Assembly: GCF_022829385.1 (NCBI RefSeq) | Contig: NZ_JAKSXX010000307.1 | Location: 1 to 40,769 of the forward strand | DNA length: 40,769 nt | Reading direction: 5' to 3' | DNA from: Methylobacterium sp. J-070 | Lineage (GTDB): Bacteria; Pseudomonadota; Alphaproteobacteria; Rhizobiales; Beijerinckiaceae | In this document: one piece after another, positions 1 through 8,139 of the stretch | How the letters are laid out: each line of letters opens with the position of its first letter | Position numbering within the stretch: the stretch's first letter is position 1 | Made by a program: the position numbers and the translations under genes | Notes under the pieces: generated by a model | What the model saw: the letters and a program-made list of their open reading frames with translations, nothing else | Database searches by the model: none | Told to the model about the DNA's origin: nothing

Positions 1-201
1 GCCGCGCAGGGACTCGACCACGGCCGGCGTCACGTCGATGATCTCGTAGCGCGCCAGGATCCCGCCGTCCGGCGTCGCCACTTCCGCGCCCGACTGGATC
101 GCGCTCGCCGTCGGACCCGCCGCAGGCAGGTACGTGCAGCCGCCGACGGATCCGGCCGCGACCGCGGCCATCAGGGCAGTGCGCGCCGTCTTACGCAGCA
201 T
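1..201 (-). CDS. Polysaccharide export lipoprotein, N-terminal part (cut by window edge)
   Basis: The 67 codons present run off the left edge, so only the N-terminus is seen. It begins MLRKTARTAL, has a short hydrophobic stretch and then a lipobox-like GGC at residues 20-22 (Cys22), so it should be a secreted lipoprotein. The following YLPAAGP and YEIIDVTP segments resemble the start of Wza/KpsD-type polysaccharide export proteins (SLBB/Poly_export family), which form the outer-membrane exit channel for capsule or exopolysaccharide. The ATG at 199-201 fits the signal peptide. Its position beside KpsC/KpsS-like genes and a phosphotransferase supports a capsule export role. The family call rests on a short fragment plus context. 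Confidence 0.6.
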   Translation of the reverse strand, partial: MLRKTARTALMAAVAAGSVGGCTYLPAAGPTASAIQSGAEVATPDGGILARYEIIDVTPAVVESLRG

Positions 202-388
202 CACAGAGACTTCTCCTCGCCGGCGCCCTGCCGTCTTTGGCCCGGGCCGGGATATCCAGATTGACCGCCAAACGCTGCGATCGCTTTAACGGCCCCGCGG
301 AAGCCGCTTCCTACGCGGCCACGCTATCGGCCGGTAATGCGTCACCAGCGTGGCACTGCCACGCTTCGGGCGCACAAGCTTGACCTTA

Positions 389-1879
389 TCACGTGGCGGC
401 GGCGATGTCGGCGGGCGCCGCGGCAAGGGCTTCCCGCAGCGTCAGCCCCAGCGCATCCGCCGCGAGGTCGTGACGCCGGGGCGGAGCCGCCGGGTGGCCG
501 AAGCGGAACAGGGCGTAGTCGGTGGTCCGATCCCCGAAGCCCGGCTTGCAGGTGGGCAGCGACGGCGCGTGATCGCCGAACACGCAGAGCGTGATGGTCT
601 CGCCGCGCTCCCGCGCCAGGCTCTCCAGGCCGGCCGCGACGTCCTCCACCATCCGCCCGGTATGGGCGACGTGATGGAGGTACTGCGCCTGCGGATCGTC
701 GATGCCGGGCAGACGCCCGGGCTTCCAGGGGCCGTGGTTCTCCATGGTCACGCAGAACAGGAACAGCGGCCGGCTCCGGGCCCGAACCTCTGCGAGCAGG
801 CGCTCACCGAGGGCGACGTCCCCGACATACGGACCGACCTGCGGGGCGCCCTCGAAGGCTTCCCCCATCACCAGGTCGGTGAAGCCGAAGGCCTCCATCA
901 CCTGGGCCCGGCGGAAGAAGTCCCGGTGGAACGGATGGAGGAACAGGGTCCCGTAACCGCGCCCGCGGGCGAGGCGCGCCAGGCTCGTCGGCTCGTCGCC
1001 GCTGCGCGACGTGTAGGGATCGTACCGGCCGAAACCGAGGGACTCGGGGGTGCGGCCGGTGAGCACCGCGTGCTCGCTGCGCATCGTGTAGGCGCCGTGG
1101 GCCGGGACCCGCAGGCGCCCGTATTGCGCGGCCCGGGCCCGGAACAGGTCCATCGCCGGCAGCGGCGGCCCGCCCAGGCGCTCCGGATCGATGAACGATT
1201 CCAGTTGGATCACCACCACCACGTCGTCACCCAATCCGGGCGGCAGCGGGGGCGCCTCGGGCACGGGCTCGCTGCCCGCCAGCGCCCGGGCGGTGTAGCC
1301 CAGCAGGCTCGCGGGCAGACCGACCCGGGCCACGTCCGGCTCCAGATCGGGGTGCGGGAACCAGCGGGCGATCAGCCGGGCGAGCGGCGGCCGCGGCGCG
1401 GCCCAGACCAGCAGCCCGAGCCCGAGCGGCAGGCCGATCAGGGCCGCGATGCGCGGGAGCGTGGCGGCCGGCAGCACGCTCGGCTCGGTCCGGTACCAGA
1501 GGATCGTCGCCGCGAGCGTCAGGAGCGCCGGCACCGAGATCCGCGGGTCCCAGAGAGGGGGGATGTAGTAGAGCTGCGGATGACGCGGCACCTGCGGAAG
1601 CAGGGCGAAGTCGCTGAACAGCAAGGGTTCGCCGATCACCGAACGCTTGGCGCGGCTCACCACGATCAGCGCCCCCACCGAGATCGCGCAGGTCAACCCG
1701 GCGAGCCAGGGCCGCCAGGAGAACTCGAACCAGAACAGCAGGATCAGCAGGTAGCCGAGGAGCCGCAGGGCGAGGTCCCGCGGCGCCAGGCTCGCCCGGC
1801 CGATGGAATCGCCCGCGATGACCTCGAGCACGAGGCAGAAGCCGAGTGCGATCGCGGTGGCGATGAGGAACGTCGTCAA
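389..1879 (-). CDS. LTA synthase / sulfatase-family phosphotransferase (membrane)
   Basis: A 496-residue protein with about five hydrophobic segments in residues 1-165 and a C-terminal alkaline-phosphatase-superfamily domain. Catalytic features are visible: metal-binding Glu227 in QLESF, the likely nucleophile Thr265 in AYTMRSEH, ENHGPW at 380-385, and the metal pair Asp436-His437 in FGDHAPSLP. The family (LtaS, OpgB, capsule phosphoglycerol transferases) moves phosphoglycerol or phosphoethanolamine groups from phospholipids to polysaccharide outside the membrane. The start is TTG: an in-frame stop lies two codons upstream, so no alternative start exists. It lies 224 bases downstream of the KpsC-like gene on the same strand, suggesting it decorates the capsule. 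The transferred group cannot be read from the sequence. Confidence 0.8.
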   Translation of the reverse strand: MTTFLIATAIALGFCLVLEVIAGDSIGRASLAPRDLALRLLGYLLILLFWFEFSWRPWLAGLTCAISVGALIVVSRAKRSVIGEPLLFSDFALLPQVPRHPQLYYIPPLWDPRISVPALLTLAATILWYRTEPSVLPAATLPRIAALIGLPLGLGLLVWAAPRPPLARLIARWFPHPDLEPDVARVGLPASLLGYTARALAGSEPVPEAPPLPPGLGDDVVVVIQLESFIDPERLGGPPLPAMDLFRARAAQYGRLRVPAHGAYTMRSEHAVLTGRTPESLGFGRYDPYTSRSGDEPTSLARLARGRGYGTLFLHPFHRDFFRRAQVMEAFGFTDLVMGEAFEGAPQVGPYVGDVALGERLLAEVRARSRPLFLFCVTMENHGPWKPGRLPGIDDPQAQYLHHVAHTGRMVEDVAAGLESLARERGETITLCVFGDHAPSLPTCKPGFGDRTTDYALFRFGHPAAPPRRHDLAADALGLTLREALAAAPADIAAAT

Positions 1880-2103
1880 GGCTCAAGCACTCGGCGTGGG
1901 GCGGGCGGGCTCGCCGCCGGGGCGCGGTCCGATCCGGCGGAAAAGACGTCTGTCGGCATGGTCTTGAGGGCCATTCCTGATGCGGGATGACCGGATTCGG
2001 CTCCGGGGCGTGCGGCTGGCCCACGGCTTTAGCAGCCGGCGCCCGCGCTTGGGTGTCGCAGGAAGGTCTCGGACGACCGGATTCCGCGAGCCCAGGCGCG
2101 CTT

Positions 2104-3606
2104 CTACCGCGGATCGCCGCCGGCGTCGCCGCCGACTCCGCGGCGGCTGCGCAGCGCCCGCACGACCGGGTTGAGGAGCCCATAGCGCGCGCGCATGATC
2201 AGATGCGCGGCGCGGCCGATCGAGAGCGCGTTGCGCGGGGCCGCGTCCCGGGCCGCCGTGAGGCGGTCGAGGAGCTGCTCGGGGCGGCACGGCTTCATCG
2301 CCACGGGGTCGAGGTAGCGCGCGTAGAGGATCATGGCGCCTGCCACCAGCTCGTCGAGGCTCAGCCTGCGGCCGCGGTCGGCCCCCGGGGCGAGATCCTC
2401 CGACAGCCCCCAGCCCGCGTAGAACGGCCGGCCGTGCGTCGCCACGGTGAGCCCGCGGATCAGCGCCTCGAACCCCGCGAGCGACGTCATGGTCTCGACG
2501 TGGTGCACCCGGTCGAGCAGATCCACGATGCTGATGCCGGGCACGATCCGGTCGGCGAGGGCCAGCGCCTCGTCCTCCGGGATGGCGCCCGGGCGGAAGC
2601 CCGCCTCCACGTCGGGATGGGGCTTGTAGAGCAGGAAGGCCTCGGGATTGCGCCGCCGCGCGGCCTCCAGGAGGGCCCGGTTCGACCGGACCAGCGGCGA
2701 GCCGTACCGCACCGAGGCGTCGTCCTCCACCTGTCCCGGCACCAGAACGATCCGCCGGCCCGACGGCCAGTCCAGCGCCGCCGCGTCGAGGCCGACATTG
2801 TACTTGCTCAGGCGGCGCGCCACGACCTCCTCCCGCAGGCGCCCTGCCCGGGCGACGAGGTCCGGGGTGAACGCCGCCTCGGCGAGCAGCCGCTGCAGCC
2901 GGCTCTCCCGGCGCGGGTCGTAGTAGATGCCGAGGTCGTCCACCACGATGGAGGCGCCCGGCTGCAGGCTCGCGCCGAGGCCGACGGAGCGCAAAAACCC
3001 GTCCTCGACCCGGGCGAGCGGCAGCCCGGCCTGGGCGCAGGCATCCTCCAACCGGCCCGGCGCCCGGGTCGCCCAGGCCAGGACGCGGCCCTGGTGGCGC
3101 CGTCCGGCGGCGATCGCGGCCTCGGTGGTCATCACGTGGACCGGCGGCCCGGCGGGTCCGGCGCCGAGCACGTCGAGGGCCGGCCGCTTCCAGCGGGACA
3201 TCCCGACATAGATCACGCGCCGTTCGTTCCCGGCGAAGCGCGCGGCGAGCCATTCGACCCGCTCGACGCAGGCGGCCCGGGCGATGGGCGCCCGGGTCCA
3301 GGGATCGAGGTAGTGGACACCCCCCTCCCCGCCGAGCGGCGCGCCGTCGAGCCCGATCCGCAGGGACGAGAACCCGGTCTCCGGGGTGTCGTACGGGCTG
3401 AGGAGCGGTCCGGGTGCGACGGTGAGGCAGCGCCATCCGGCGAGCGCGAGCAGCGGTCCGGGCAGGCGCCCGGCCCCCCAGACCGCGCCGGCCGCGCCGC
3501 GCCGCGCCGGCGCGAAGGCGAGGCCCGTCGCGGCCTCGATCTCCGCCCGCAGGCGGCGGATCGTTCGGCCGGTCGCGAACAGCGACGGGATCGTGTCAGG
3601 CGGCAT
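2104..3606 (-). CDS. KpsC-like capsule polysaccharide (beta-Kdo) glycosyltransferase
   Basis: A 500-residue protein of the capsule polysaccharide biosynthesis family (Pfam PF05159). Hallmarks are EDGFLRSVGLG at 201-211, VVDDLGIYYD at 221-230, VPGQVEDD at 289-296, YKPHPDVE at 327-334, HHVETMTSLAGFEALIRG at 368-385 and GRPFYAGWG at 392-400. In group 2 capsule systems KpsC builds the poly-Kdo linker on phosphatidylglycerol. E. coli KpsC has two glycosyltransferase modules in about 675 residues; this protein looks like a single C-terminal-type module with a divergent N-terminus. The frame stays open upstream to 3879, but that extra sequence has non-coding character, and the ATG at 3604-3606 gives a natural start. 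It is divergent from the KpsS-like gene. Confidence 0.85.
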   Translation of the reverse strand: MPPDTIPSLFATGRTIRRLRAEIEAATGLAFAPARRGAAGAVWGAGRLPGPLLALAGWRCLTVAPGPLLSPYDTPETGFSSLRIGLDGAPLGGEGGVHYLDPWTRAPIARAACVERVEWLAARFAGNERRVIYVGMSRWKRPALDVLGAGPAGPPVHVMTTEAAIAAGRRHQGRVLAWATRAPGRLEDACAQAGLPLARVEDGFLRSVGLGASLQPGASIVVDDLGIYYDPRRESRLQRLLAEAAFTPDLVARAGRLREEVVARRLSKYNVGLDAAALDWPSGRRIVLVPGQVEDDASVRYGSPLVRSNRALLEAARRRNPEAFLLYKPHPDVEAGFRPGAIPEDEALALADRIVPGISIVDLLDRVHHVETMTSLAGFEALIRGLTVATHGRPFYAGWGLSEDLAPGADRGRRLSLDELVAGAMILYARYLDPVAMKPCRPEQLLDRLTAARDAAPRNALSIGRAAHLIMRARYGLLNPVVRALRSRRGVGGDAGGDPR

Positions 3607-3940
3607 GGTCTGCGGGTCCGGCTCCGGTCGGGCGATCCGTTGGGGCCGCCTGTAGCGCATTTTCGCGGGCGTGGGATGGCTGGGTAAGACGGGGATAATC
3701 GTGGCAGGCGTCACCGGCGCCATCTGTCGGAAGGGATTTGGACATATCGTCGCCGTGATTGCCGGCTCAATCCGTTCCGGTGCGGCAGACGCGCGAGCGT
3801 TGCAGACGGGCCACGCCGGTGCGGAAAAGCCGTATCGACGGGCGGGCTCGGATTGCGGCGCCGCCGGGCACCGTGCCACCTCATCGTCTCGCGCCGGGTC
3901 GGTCCGACCGGCCCAGGGTCAAGGATAGAAGCGCCGCGGA
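3607..3940. other. Intergenic region between divergent capsule glycosyltransferase genes
   Basis: These 334 bases separate the KpsC-like gene (minus) from the KpsS-like gene (plus) and must hold both promoters. I see no convincing coding frame on either strand and no clear -35/-10 pair. The stretch around 3690-3765 is less GC-rich than its surroundings, as expected for promoter DNA. Confidence 0.5.
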
Positions 3941-5248
3941 ATGCAACAGCCCGCCCCCGACGCCCTCCGTGACCGCCCCGCGACCTTCCTGTTCCTGCAG
4001 GGCATCGCGACGCCGTTCTTCTCCGATCTCGGCAAGGCGCTGCGCGCCCGGGGACACACCGTCCGGCGCATCAACCTGTGCCCGGGCGACTGGCTGTTCT
4101 GGCGCGGCGACGCCGACAATTACCGCGGCCGCCGGGAGGCCTGGGGCGAGTACCTCGATTCCTACCTGTCCCGCGAAGCCGTCACCGACATCGTGCTGTT
4201 CGGCGATTGCCGGCCGTTCCACAAGGCCGCCCGGATGATCGCCGAGTACCGCGGCCTCAGGGTCCACGTGTTCGAGGAGGGCTACATCCGCCCGAACTGG
4301 ATCACCTGCGAGCTGGGTGGCGTGAACGGCTTCTCGTCCCTGCCGCGCACGGCCGCCGAGATCCGGGCCCTGGCGCGGCGCCTGCCACAGCCCGGCCGGG
4401 CGATGCCGTCCACCGGCGACATGGCCCGCCGGAGCGTCTGGGACGTCGGTTACAACCTCGCCAACGTCCTGTTCCCCTACCTCTATCCGCATTTCCGCAG
4501 CCATCGGCCGACCCATATCGCCGCCGAGTACGCGGGCTGGATCAAGAAGTTCACCCGGCGCGCCCACACGCGCAGGGAGGCGGCGCGCTGCGACGAGATC
4601 TACCGCGCCGTCGGCTGCGACTACTTCCTGCTGCCGCTCCAGCTCGACAGCGACTACCAGATCCGGGTCCACTCGCCGTTCCTCGGCGTCGAGGGCTTCA
4701 TGGACCGGGTGATCAAGTCCTTCGCGGACGCCTCCGCGGCGCCGACGCGGCTGCTGGTCAAGCTGCATCCCCTCGACAGCGGCCTGATCAACTGGCGCAA
4801 GTTCGCCCGCGCCTCGGCCCGGCGCCACGGCGTCAGCGACCGCCTCGACTTCATCGACGGCGGCGACCTGCCGGCGCTGATCAAGGGGGCCCGGGGCGTG
4901 GTCATCGTCAACTCGACGGTGGGCATGCTGTCGCTCGAGATGGGGCGCCCGACCCATGCGGTCGGCACCGCGATCTACAACATGGCCGGCCTGACCCATC
5001 AGGGCGACCTCGACGGGTTCTGGAGGAACCCGACCCCGCCGGAGATGGACCTGATGGCCGATTTCCGCCGGGTCGTCCTGCACCGGACCCAGGTCAACGG
5101 CGGCTTCTTCTCCAAGGAAGCCATCGACCGGGCCGTGGCGGGCTCGGTGCCGCGGATGGAGGCGGCCCTGCCCGATTCGATGCTGGCGGCGGCGCGGGCG
5201 ATCTGCGAGGCCGCCGAGCGGAACGGCGAGCTGGCGCCGGTCTACTGA
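3941..5248 (+). CDS. KpsS-like capsule polysaccharide glycosyltransferase
   Basis: A 435-residue cytoplasmic protein resembling KpsS, which adds the first Kdo to the lipid anchor of group 2 capsules. Signature segments are FLFLQGIATPFFSDLGKAL near residue 16, the NLCPGDWLFWRG stretch, LFGDCRPFH, FEEGYIRPNWIT, VKLHPLD and VNSTVGMLSLEMGRP. The last two match the C-terminal nucleotide-sugar half of PF05159 proteins. The start is the ATG at 3941; the Shine-Dalgarno region is weak (AAGGA lies 15 bases upstream). With the divergent KpsC-like gene it forms the pair normally needed to make the capsule lipid linker. Length is close to that of known KpsS proteins (about 390-430). Confidence 0.82.
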   Translation: MQQPAPDALRDRPATFLFLQGIATPFFSDLGKALRARGHTVRRINLCPGDWLFWRGDADNYRGRREAWGEYLDSYLSREAVTDIVLFGDCRPFHKAARMIAEYRGLRVHVFEEGYIRPNWITCELGGVNGFSSLPRTAAEIRALARRLPQPGRAMPSTGDMARRSVWDVGYNLANVLFPYLYPHFRSHRPTHIAAEYAGWIKKFTRRAHTRREAARCDEIYRAVGCDYFLLPLQLDSDYQIRVHSPFLGVEGFMDRVIKSFADASAAPTRLLVKLHPLDSGLINWRKFARASARRHGVSDRLDFIDGGDLPALIKGARGVVIVNSTVGMLSLEMGRPTHAVGTAIYNMAGLTHQGDLDGFWRNPTPPEMDLMADFRRVVLHRTQVNGGFFSKEAIDRAVAGSVPRMEAALPDSMLAAARAICEAAERNGELAPVY

Positions 5249-5361
5249 CGTGCATTCCGGCTCGGCCGGGGGCCGATCGGCGGCCTTTGAAACGGCTTTC
5301 GCCGTCGCCGGGCCGTCCCCGAGCTTGATCTTTCCACGCTCGGCGGCGTAGCACCCGCCGC

Positions 5362-6129
5362 ATGCCTCGCATTCTGATCACCGGCGCGTCGAGCGGCATC
5401 GGCGCCGCGCTGGCGCGCCACTACGCGCAGGCCGACACGAGCCTTGTCCTCGTCGGCCGCAACGTCGAGCGCCTGGAATCGGTCGCGCGGGACTGCCGCG
5501 CCAAGGGTGCGACCGTCGAGGCGGCCCGCCTCGACACCCGCGACCGGGACGCCGCCGTGGCGCTCGTCCGGGCTGCGGACGCGGCCGCACCCCTCGACCT
5601 CGTCATCGCCAACGCCGCGGTGAACGGCGGCAATCAGGAAGGTCAGGTCGAGGCCGAGGACGTGGCCTTCGAGACCGCCGACATCAACTACACCGGCTCG
5701 CTCAACGTGGTGCTGCCCGCCCTGACGCTGATGCTTCGGCGCGGGCGCGGCCAGATCGCCCTCCTGTCGTCGCTGGCCGCCTATGCTCCCCTGCAGGACG
5801 CGCCGGCCTACAGCGGCGCCAAGGCCGCGCTGGTCGCCCACGGCCTCGCCCTGCGCCAGAAGGTCGGCCCCCGGGGCGTGAAGGTGAACGTCGTGACCCC
5901 GGGCTACGTGAAGACGCCGATGGGCGGCGAGCTGAAGGGCTGGCGCCCGCTGGAGATCAGCGCCGACGCGGCGGCCGTCCGGATCGCCAAGGGCATCGCG
6001 GCCAACCGCGACGTGATCGCCTTCCCGTTCGTCCTCGCGGCGCTCGCCCGCACCGTGCTGCTCCTGCCGGAGAGCGTCCGGAAGGCCGGTCTCTACGCGT
6101 TCCGGTTCCAGCGGCGGAAGCGGCGCTGA
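5362..6129 (+). CDS. SDR family NAD(P)-dependent oxidoreductase
   Basis: A 255-residue classical short-chain dehydrogenase/reductase. It shows the Rossmann nucleotide motif TGASSGIG at 7-14, an NAAV motif at 84-87 (normally NNAG), the catalytic Ser at about 136-137 and the catalytic Tyr150/Lys154 of YSGAK. The substrate is not evident. The C-terminus ends in a basic FRFQRRKRR tail after a hydrophobic stretch (FPFVLAALARTVLLLP), which suggests membrane association. Its stop overlaps the start of the formyltransferase gene by one base (TGATG), so the two are translationally coupled. Position after kpsS suggests a role in polysaccharide or envelope lipid chemistry, which is inference. Confidence 0.85.
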   Translation: MPRILITGASSGIGAALARHYAQADTSLVLVGRNVERLESVARDCRAKGATVEAARLDTRDRDAAVALVRAADAAAPLDLVIANAAVNGGNQEGQVEAEDVAFETADINYTGSLNVVLPALTLMLRRGRGQIALLSSLAAYAPLQDAPAYSGAKAALVAHGLALRQKVGPRGVKVNVVTPGYVKTPMGGELKGWRPLEISADAAAVRIAKGIAANRDVIAFPFVLAALARTVLLLPESVRKAGLYAFRFQRRKRR

Positions 6130-6989
6130 TGGCCCGCGCCCGGATCGCTCTGTTCGTCCTGGAGGCCCTGCCGAACGCCCGCGCGGTTCGCCGCCTCGTG
6201 GCCGATCATCCCGCCGACATCGCCTTCGTGGGGCTCTCGAACGCCGAGCGGCCGTCGAGCGGGGGCCTGACCGGTCAGGTCCGGCGGCACCTCGCGCGGT
6301 CCGGCGTCGGGATCCTGCCGTATCTCGCGGTGAATTTCGGCTTGCCGGACCTGCTGCGCCCGCTGGCGCCGCTGACGCAGGCGGCCTCCGGCAGCACCGG
6401 GGCACCGGAGGCCACGCCCCTCAGGACCCTTTGCCGCCGCCTCGGTATTCCGACGCTGACGGTCGACGACGTCAACGGGCCGGAGGTCGCCCAGCGCCTG
6501 CGCGAGACGGCGCCCGACCTCATCCTGACCTACCATTTCGACCAGATCCTGAAGCCCGAGACCATCGGGCTGGCGCGTCTCGGCGGGATCAACGGCCATC
6601 CCGGCCTGCTGCCGCGCCACCGCGGCCCGGTGCCGACGATCCACGCCCTCGCGGACGGGCCGGACAGTTTCGGCATGACCCTGCATCGGCTGGCCGCCAC
6701 CATCGACACCGGGGCGATCCTCGCGCAGGAGGGCGTACCGCTGCCGGCCGGCACCACCGCCACCCGGGCGAGCGTGGCCCTCCATGCCCACGGGCTCGGC
6801 ATGCTCGACCGCCTGCTCGACGCCATCGCCCGGACCGGCGCCGTGCCGGAGGGCCGGACCGAGGCGGTGCTGCCCTACTGCCCGTTCCCCGACCGGGCGC
6901 TGCTCGCCTCCCTGCGCCGCCGGGGGCTCCGGCTGACCGATGGCCGGGACCTGCGGGAGGCGCTGAGCCTCTCCGGCGGGGCGCGTTAA
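6129..6989 (+). CDS. Formyltransferase family protein
   Basis: A 286-residue protein of the methionyl-tRNA / GAR / sugar N-formyltransferase superfamily. The catalytic triad is present: Asn155 and His157 in INGHPGLLP, and Asp193 in TIDTG. The segment LILTYHFDQIL at 131-141 matches the usual strand before the active site. It is shorter than Fmt (about 310) and lacks an obvious tRNA-binding C-domain. Residues 44-115 are unusual and Pro/Leu-rich. It starts one base inside the stop of the upstream SDR gene. In a capsule locus such enzymes commonly N-formylate an amino sugar using formyl-tetrahydrofolate, but no substrate-specific residue is recognisable, so the acceptor is unknown. Confidence 0.75.
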   Translation: MARARIALFVLEALPNARAVRRLVADHPADIAFVGLSNAERPSSGGLTGQVRRHLARSGVGILPYLAVNFGLPDLLRPLAPLTQAASGSTGAPEATPLRTLCRRLGIPTLTVDDVNGPEVAQRLRETAPDLILTYHFDQILKPETIGLARLGGINGHPGLLPRHRGPVPTIHALADGPDSFGMTLHRLAATIDTGAILAQEGVPLPAGTTATRASVALHAHGLGMLDRLLDAIARTGAVPEGRTEAVLPYCPFPDRALLASLRRRGLRLTDGRDLREALSLSGGAR

Positions 6990-7008
6990 GCTCCGATCGC
7001 GACTCCGG

Positions 7009-7030
7009 GCTTGTCCGCAGCAAGCTTTTG
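7009..7030 (+). terminator. Probable intrinsic terminator after the formyltransferase gene
   Basis: A 5-bp stem (7009-7013 with 7021-7025, extendable by two G-T pairs) with a 7-base loop is followed by TTTT and, a little later, a second T-run. It lies 20 bases past the stop codon. The stem is short, so termination may be partial. Confidence 0.45.
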
Positions 7031-7139
7031 ATACGGTTTTTCTTCTTGCCGCGCCGCGGTGGCATCTCCCGATGCGTCCCGCGTCCGATGCGCGATCACC
7101 TCTTTGCGACGGCACGCATGCGGTAGGCCGCGCAGTGTG

Positions 7140-7168
7140 TTGACATCGTGTATACGGTTGGTGAAGTG
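7140..7168 (+). promoter_or_regulatory. Promoter / operator region of the TacA-TacT module
   Basis: A perfect -35 hexamer TTGACA lies at 7140-7145, but the matching -10 (about 7162-7168) is poor. The palindromic GTATAC at 7150-7155 lies between them, a plausible site for autorepression by the ribbon-helix-helix antitoxin. DUF1778-GNAT operons are generally self-regulated. The exact operator is not proven. Confidence 0.4.
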
Positions 7169-7200
7169 TGGCGTGACGCCTTGGACGGGAGGTAGCGACG

Positions 7201-7509
7201 ATGCCGGATGTCACCGAACGCCCCGCCGCGCGGCAGGACCCGGCGCGCCGTGGCTCGACCATCAACCTGCGCGTCGAGACGGAGACGCGCGAGCTGATCG
7301 ATACGGCGGCGTCCGTCGTCGGCAAGACCCGCACCGAATTCATGATCGAGACCGCCCGTCGGCACGCGATCGACGTGCTCCTCGACCAGCGCCTCTTCGT
7401 GTTGACCGCCGAGCAACACGACGCCTTCACGCATGCGCTCGATAACCCGCGTTCTGCAGGCGCGCGCCTCAAGGCGCTGATGAAGCGGCGTCCGCCGTGG
7501 GAGACGTGA
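7201..7509 (+). CDS. DUF1778 (TacA-type) antitoxin
   Basis: A 102-residue protein with a ribbon-helix-helix DNA-binding domain at about residues 18-60: STINLRVETETRELIDTAA, then GKTRTEFMIETARRHA. A C-terminal helix-rich arm (LTAEQHDAFTHALDNP, then RLKALMKRRPPW) normally wraps and inhibits the acetyltransferase toxin. This is the classic DUF1778 antitoxin layout. A strong GGGAGG Shine-Dalgarno at 7187-7192 lies 8 bases before the ATG. The end of the gene overlaps the toxin start by 13 bases, the usual arrangement for keeping antitoxin in excess. It likely represses its own operon together with the toxin. Confidence 0.9.
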   Translation: MPDVTERPAARQDPARRGSTINLRVETETRELIDTAASVVGKTRTEFMIETARRHAIDVLLDQRLFVLTAEQHDAFTHALDNPRSAGARLKALMKRRPPWET

Positions 7510-8030
7510 AGGCTCATCCTGCCATGCAGAAGCGGCTTCTGACCGCGCCCGCTCGCCTCTCTGCAGGTCATCGCTTGGCTGGTTTCGACTGCGGGGAGCC
7601 GTCTCTCAACGGCTGGATTCGGGAGCAAGCCGGCGTCAGCGAGGGGCGGACCGCGCGCACCTATGTGGTCTGCGAAGGCGTCGATGTGGTCGGCTACTAC
7701 TGCATCGCGAGCGGCAGCGTCGAGCGCGGCTCGATGCCGAGCAGGATCAAGCGCGCCCGGGGCATGCCGAAACAGGTTCCGGTGGCGGTCATTGGGCGGT
7801 TGGCTCGTGACCTTCGTTACCGAGGGACGGGCCTGGGGCAGGATCTGCTCCGGGATGCGTTGGTTCGGATCATCGACGCGTCCGAGACGATCGGCGTGCG
7901 CGCCATCCTCGTGCACGCGCTCGATGCCGCCGCAGGCAAGTTCTGGACGGATGCCGAGTTCGAGGAATGCCCGATCGGCTCCCTAACCTTCTTCATGCCG
8001 ATCGAGAAGGCGATCGACGCTTTGACATGA
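7497..8030 (+). CDS. GNAT-family toxin (TacT-type acetyltransferase)
   Basis: A 177-residue GNAT N-acetyltransferase paired with a DUF1778 antitoxin. Family toxins acetylate the amino group of aminoacyl-tRNA and stop translation. Visible are the N-terminal LSAGHRLAGFDCGEPSLNGW segment typical of the group, the conserved YYCIASGSV strand, and the acetyl-CoA loop LRYRGTGLGQDLL at 106-118. The C-terminal segment AGKFWTDAEFEECP carries Trp150 where TacT/AtaT-type toxins usually have the catalytic Tyr of a FYxxxGF motif. The start may be GTG 7497, GTG 7506 or ATG 7524; the first two overlap the antitoxin end. Activity is therefore uncertain although the fold is clear. Confidence 0.88.
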   Translation: MGDVKAHPAMQKRLLTAPARLSAGHRLAGFDCGEPSLNGWIREQAGVSEGRTARTYVVCEGVDVVGYYCIASGSVERGSMPSRIKRARGMPKQVPVAVIGRLARDLRYRGTGLGQDLLRDALVRIIDASETIGVRAILVHALDAAAGKFWTDAEFEECPIGSLTFFMPIEKAIDALT

Positions 8031-8071
8031 AGCGGTCGGGACCCGGCGGCAGTACCGGGCGGGAGAAGCGC

Positions 8072-8086
8072 TTAACCAGCCGTTAA
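8072..8086 (+). promoter_or_regulatory. CtrA-binding box upstream of flgC
   Basis: The sequence has TTAA at 8072-8075, exactly seven bases, then TTAA at 8083-8086. This is the full consensus for the alphaproteobacterial cell-cycle regulator CtrA (TTAA-N7-TTAA). It lies 54 bases before the flgC start, a suitable promoter position. The site is also embedded in a 7-bp inverted repeat (8070-8076 / 8082-8088). CtrA control of flagellar genes is well established in Caulobacter and Rhizobiales; its action here is inferred. Confidence 0.65.
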
Positions 8087-8139
8087 GCCGATCCGGAAAG
8101 GATCGTTGACTCTCGTCCACCCCCGATCAAGCCCCGCGC

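Noticed and set aside
350..1990. Plus-strand frame of about 546 codons opposite the LTA-synthase-like gene
   Set aside because: Arg/Gly/Glu-rich shadow; the minus-strand gene has clear catalytic motifs.
3881..5083. Minus-strand frame of 400 codons opposite the KpsS-like gene
   Set aside because: Shadow with no domain; the plus strand carries the KpsS motifs.
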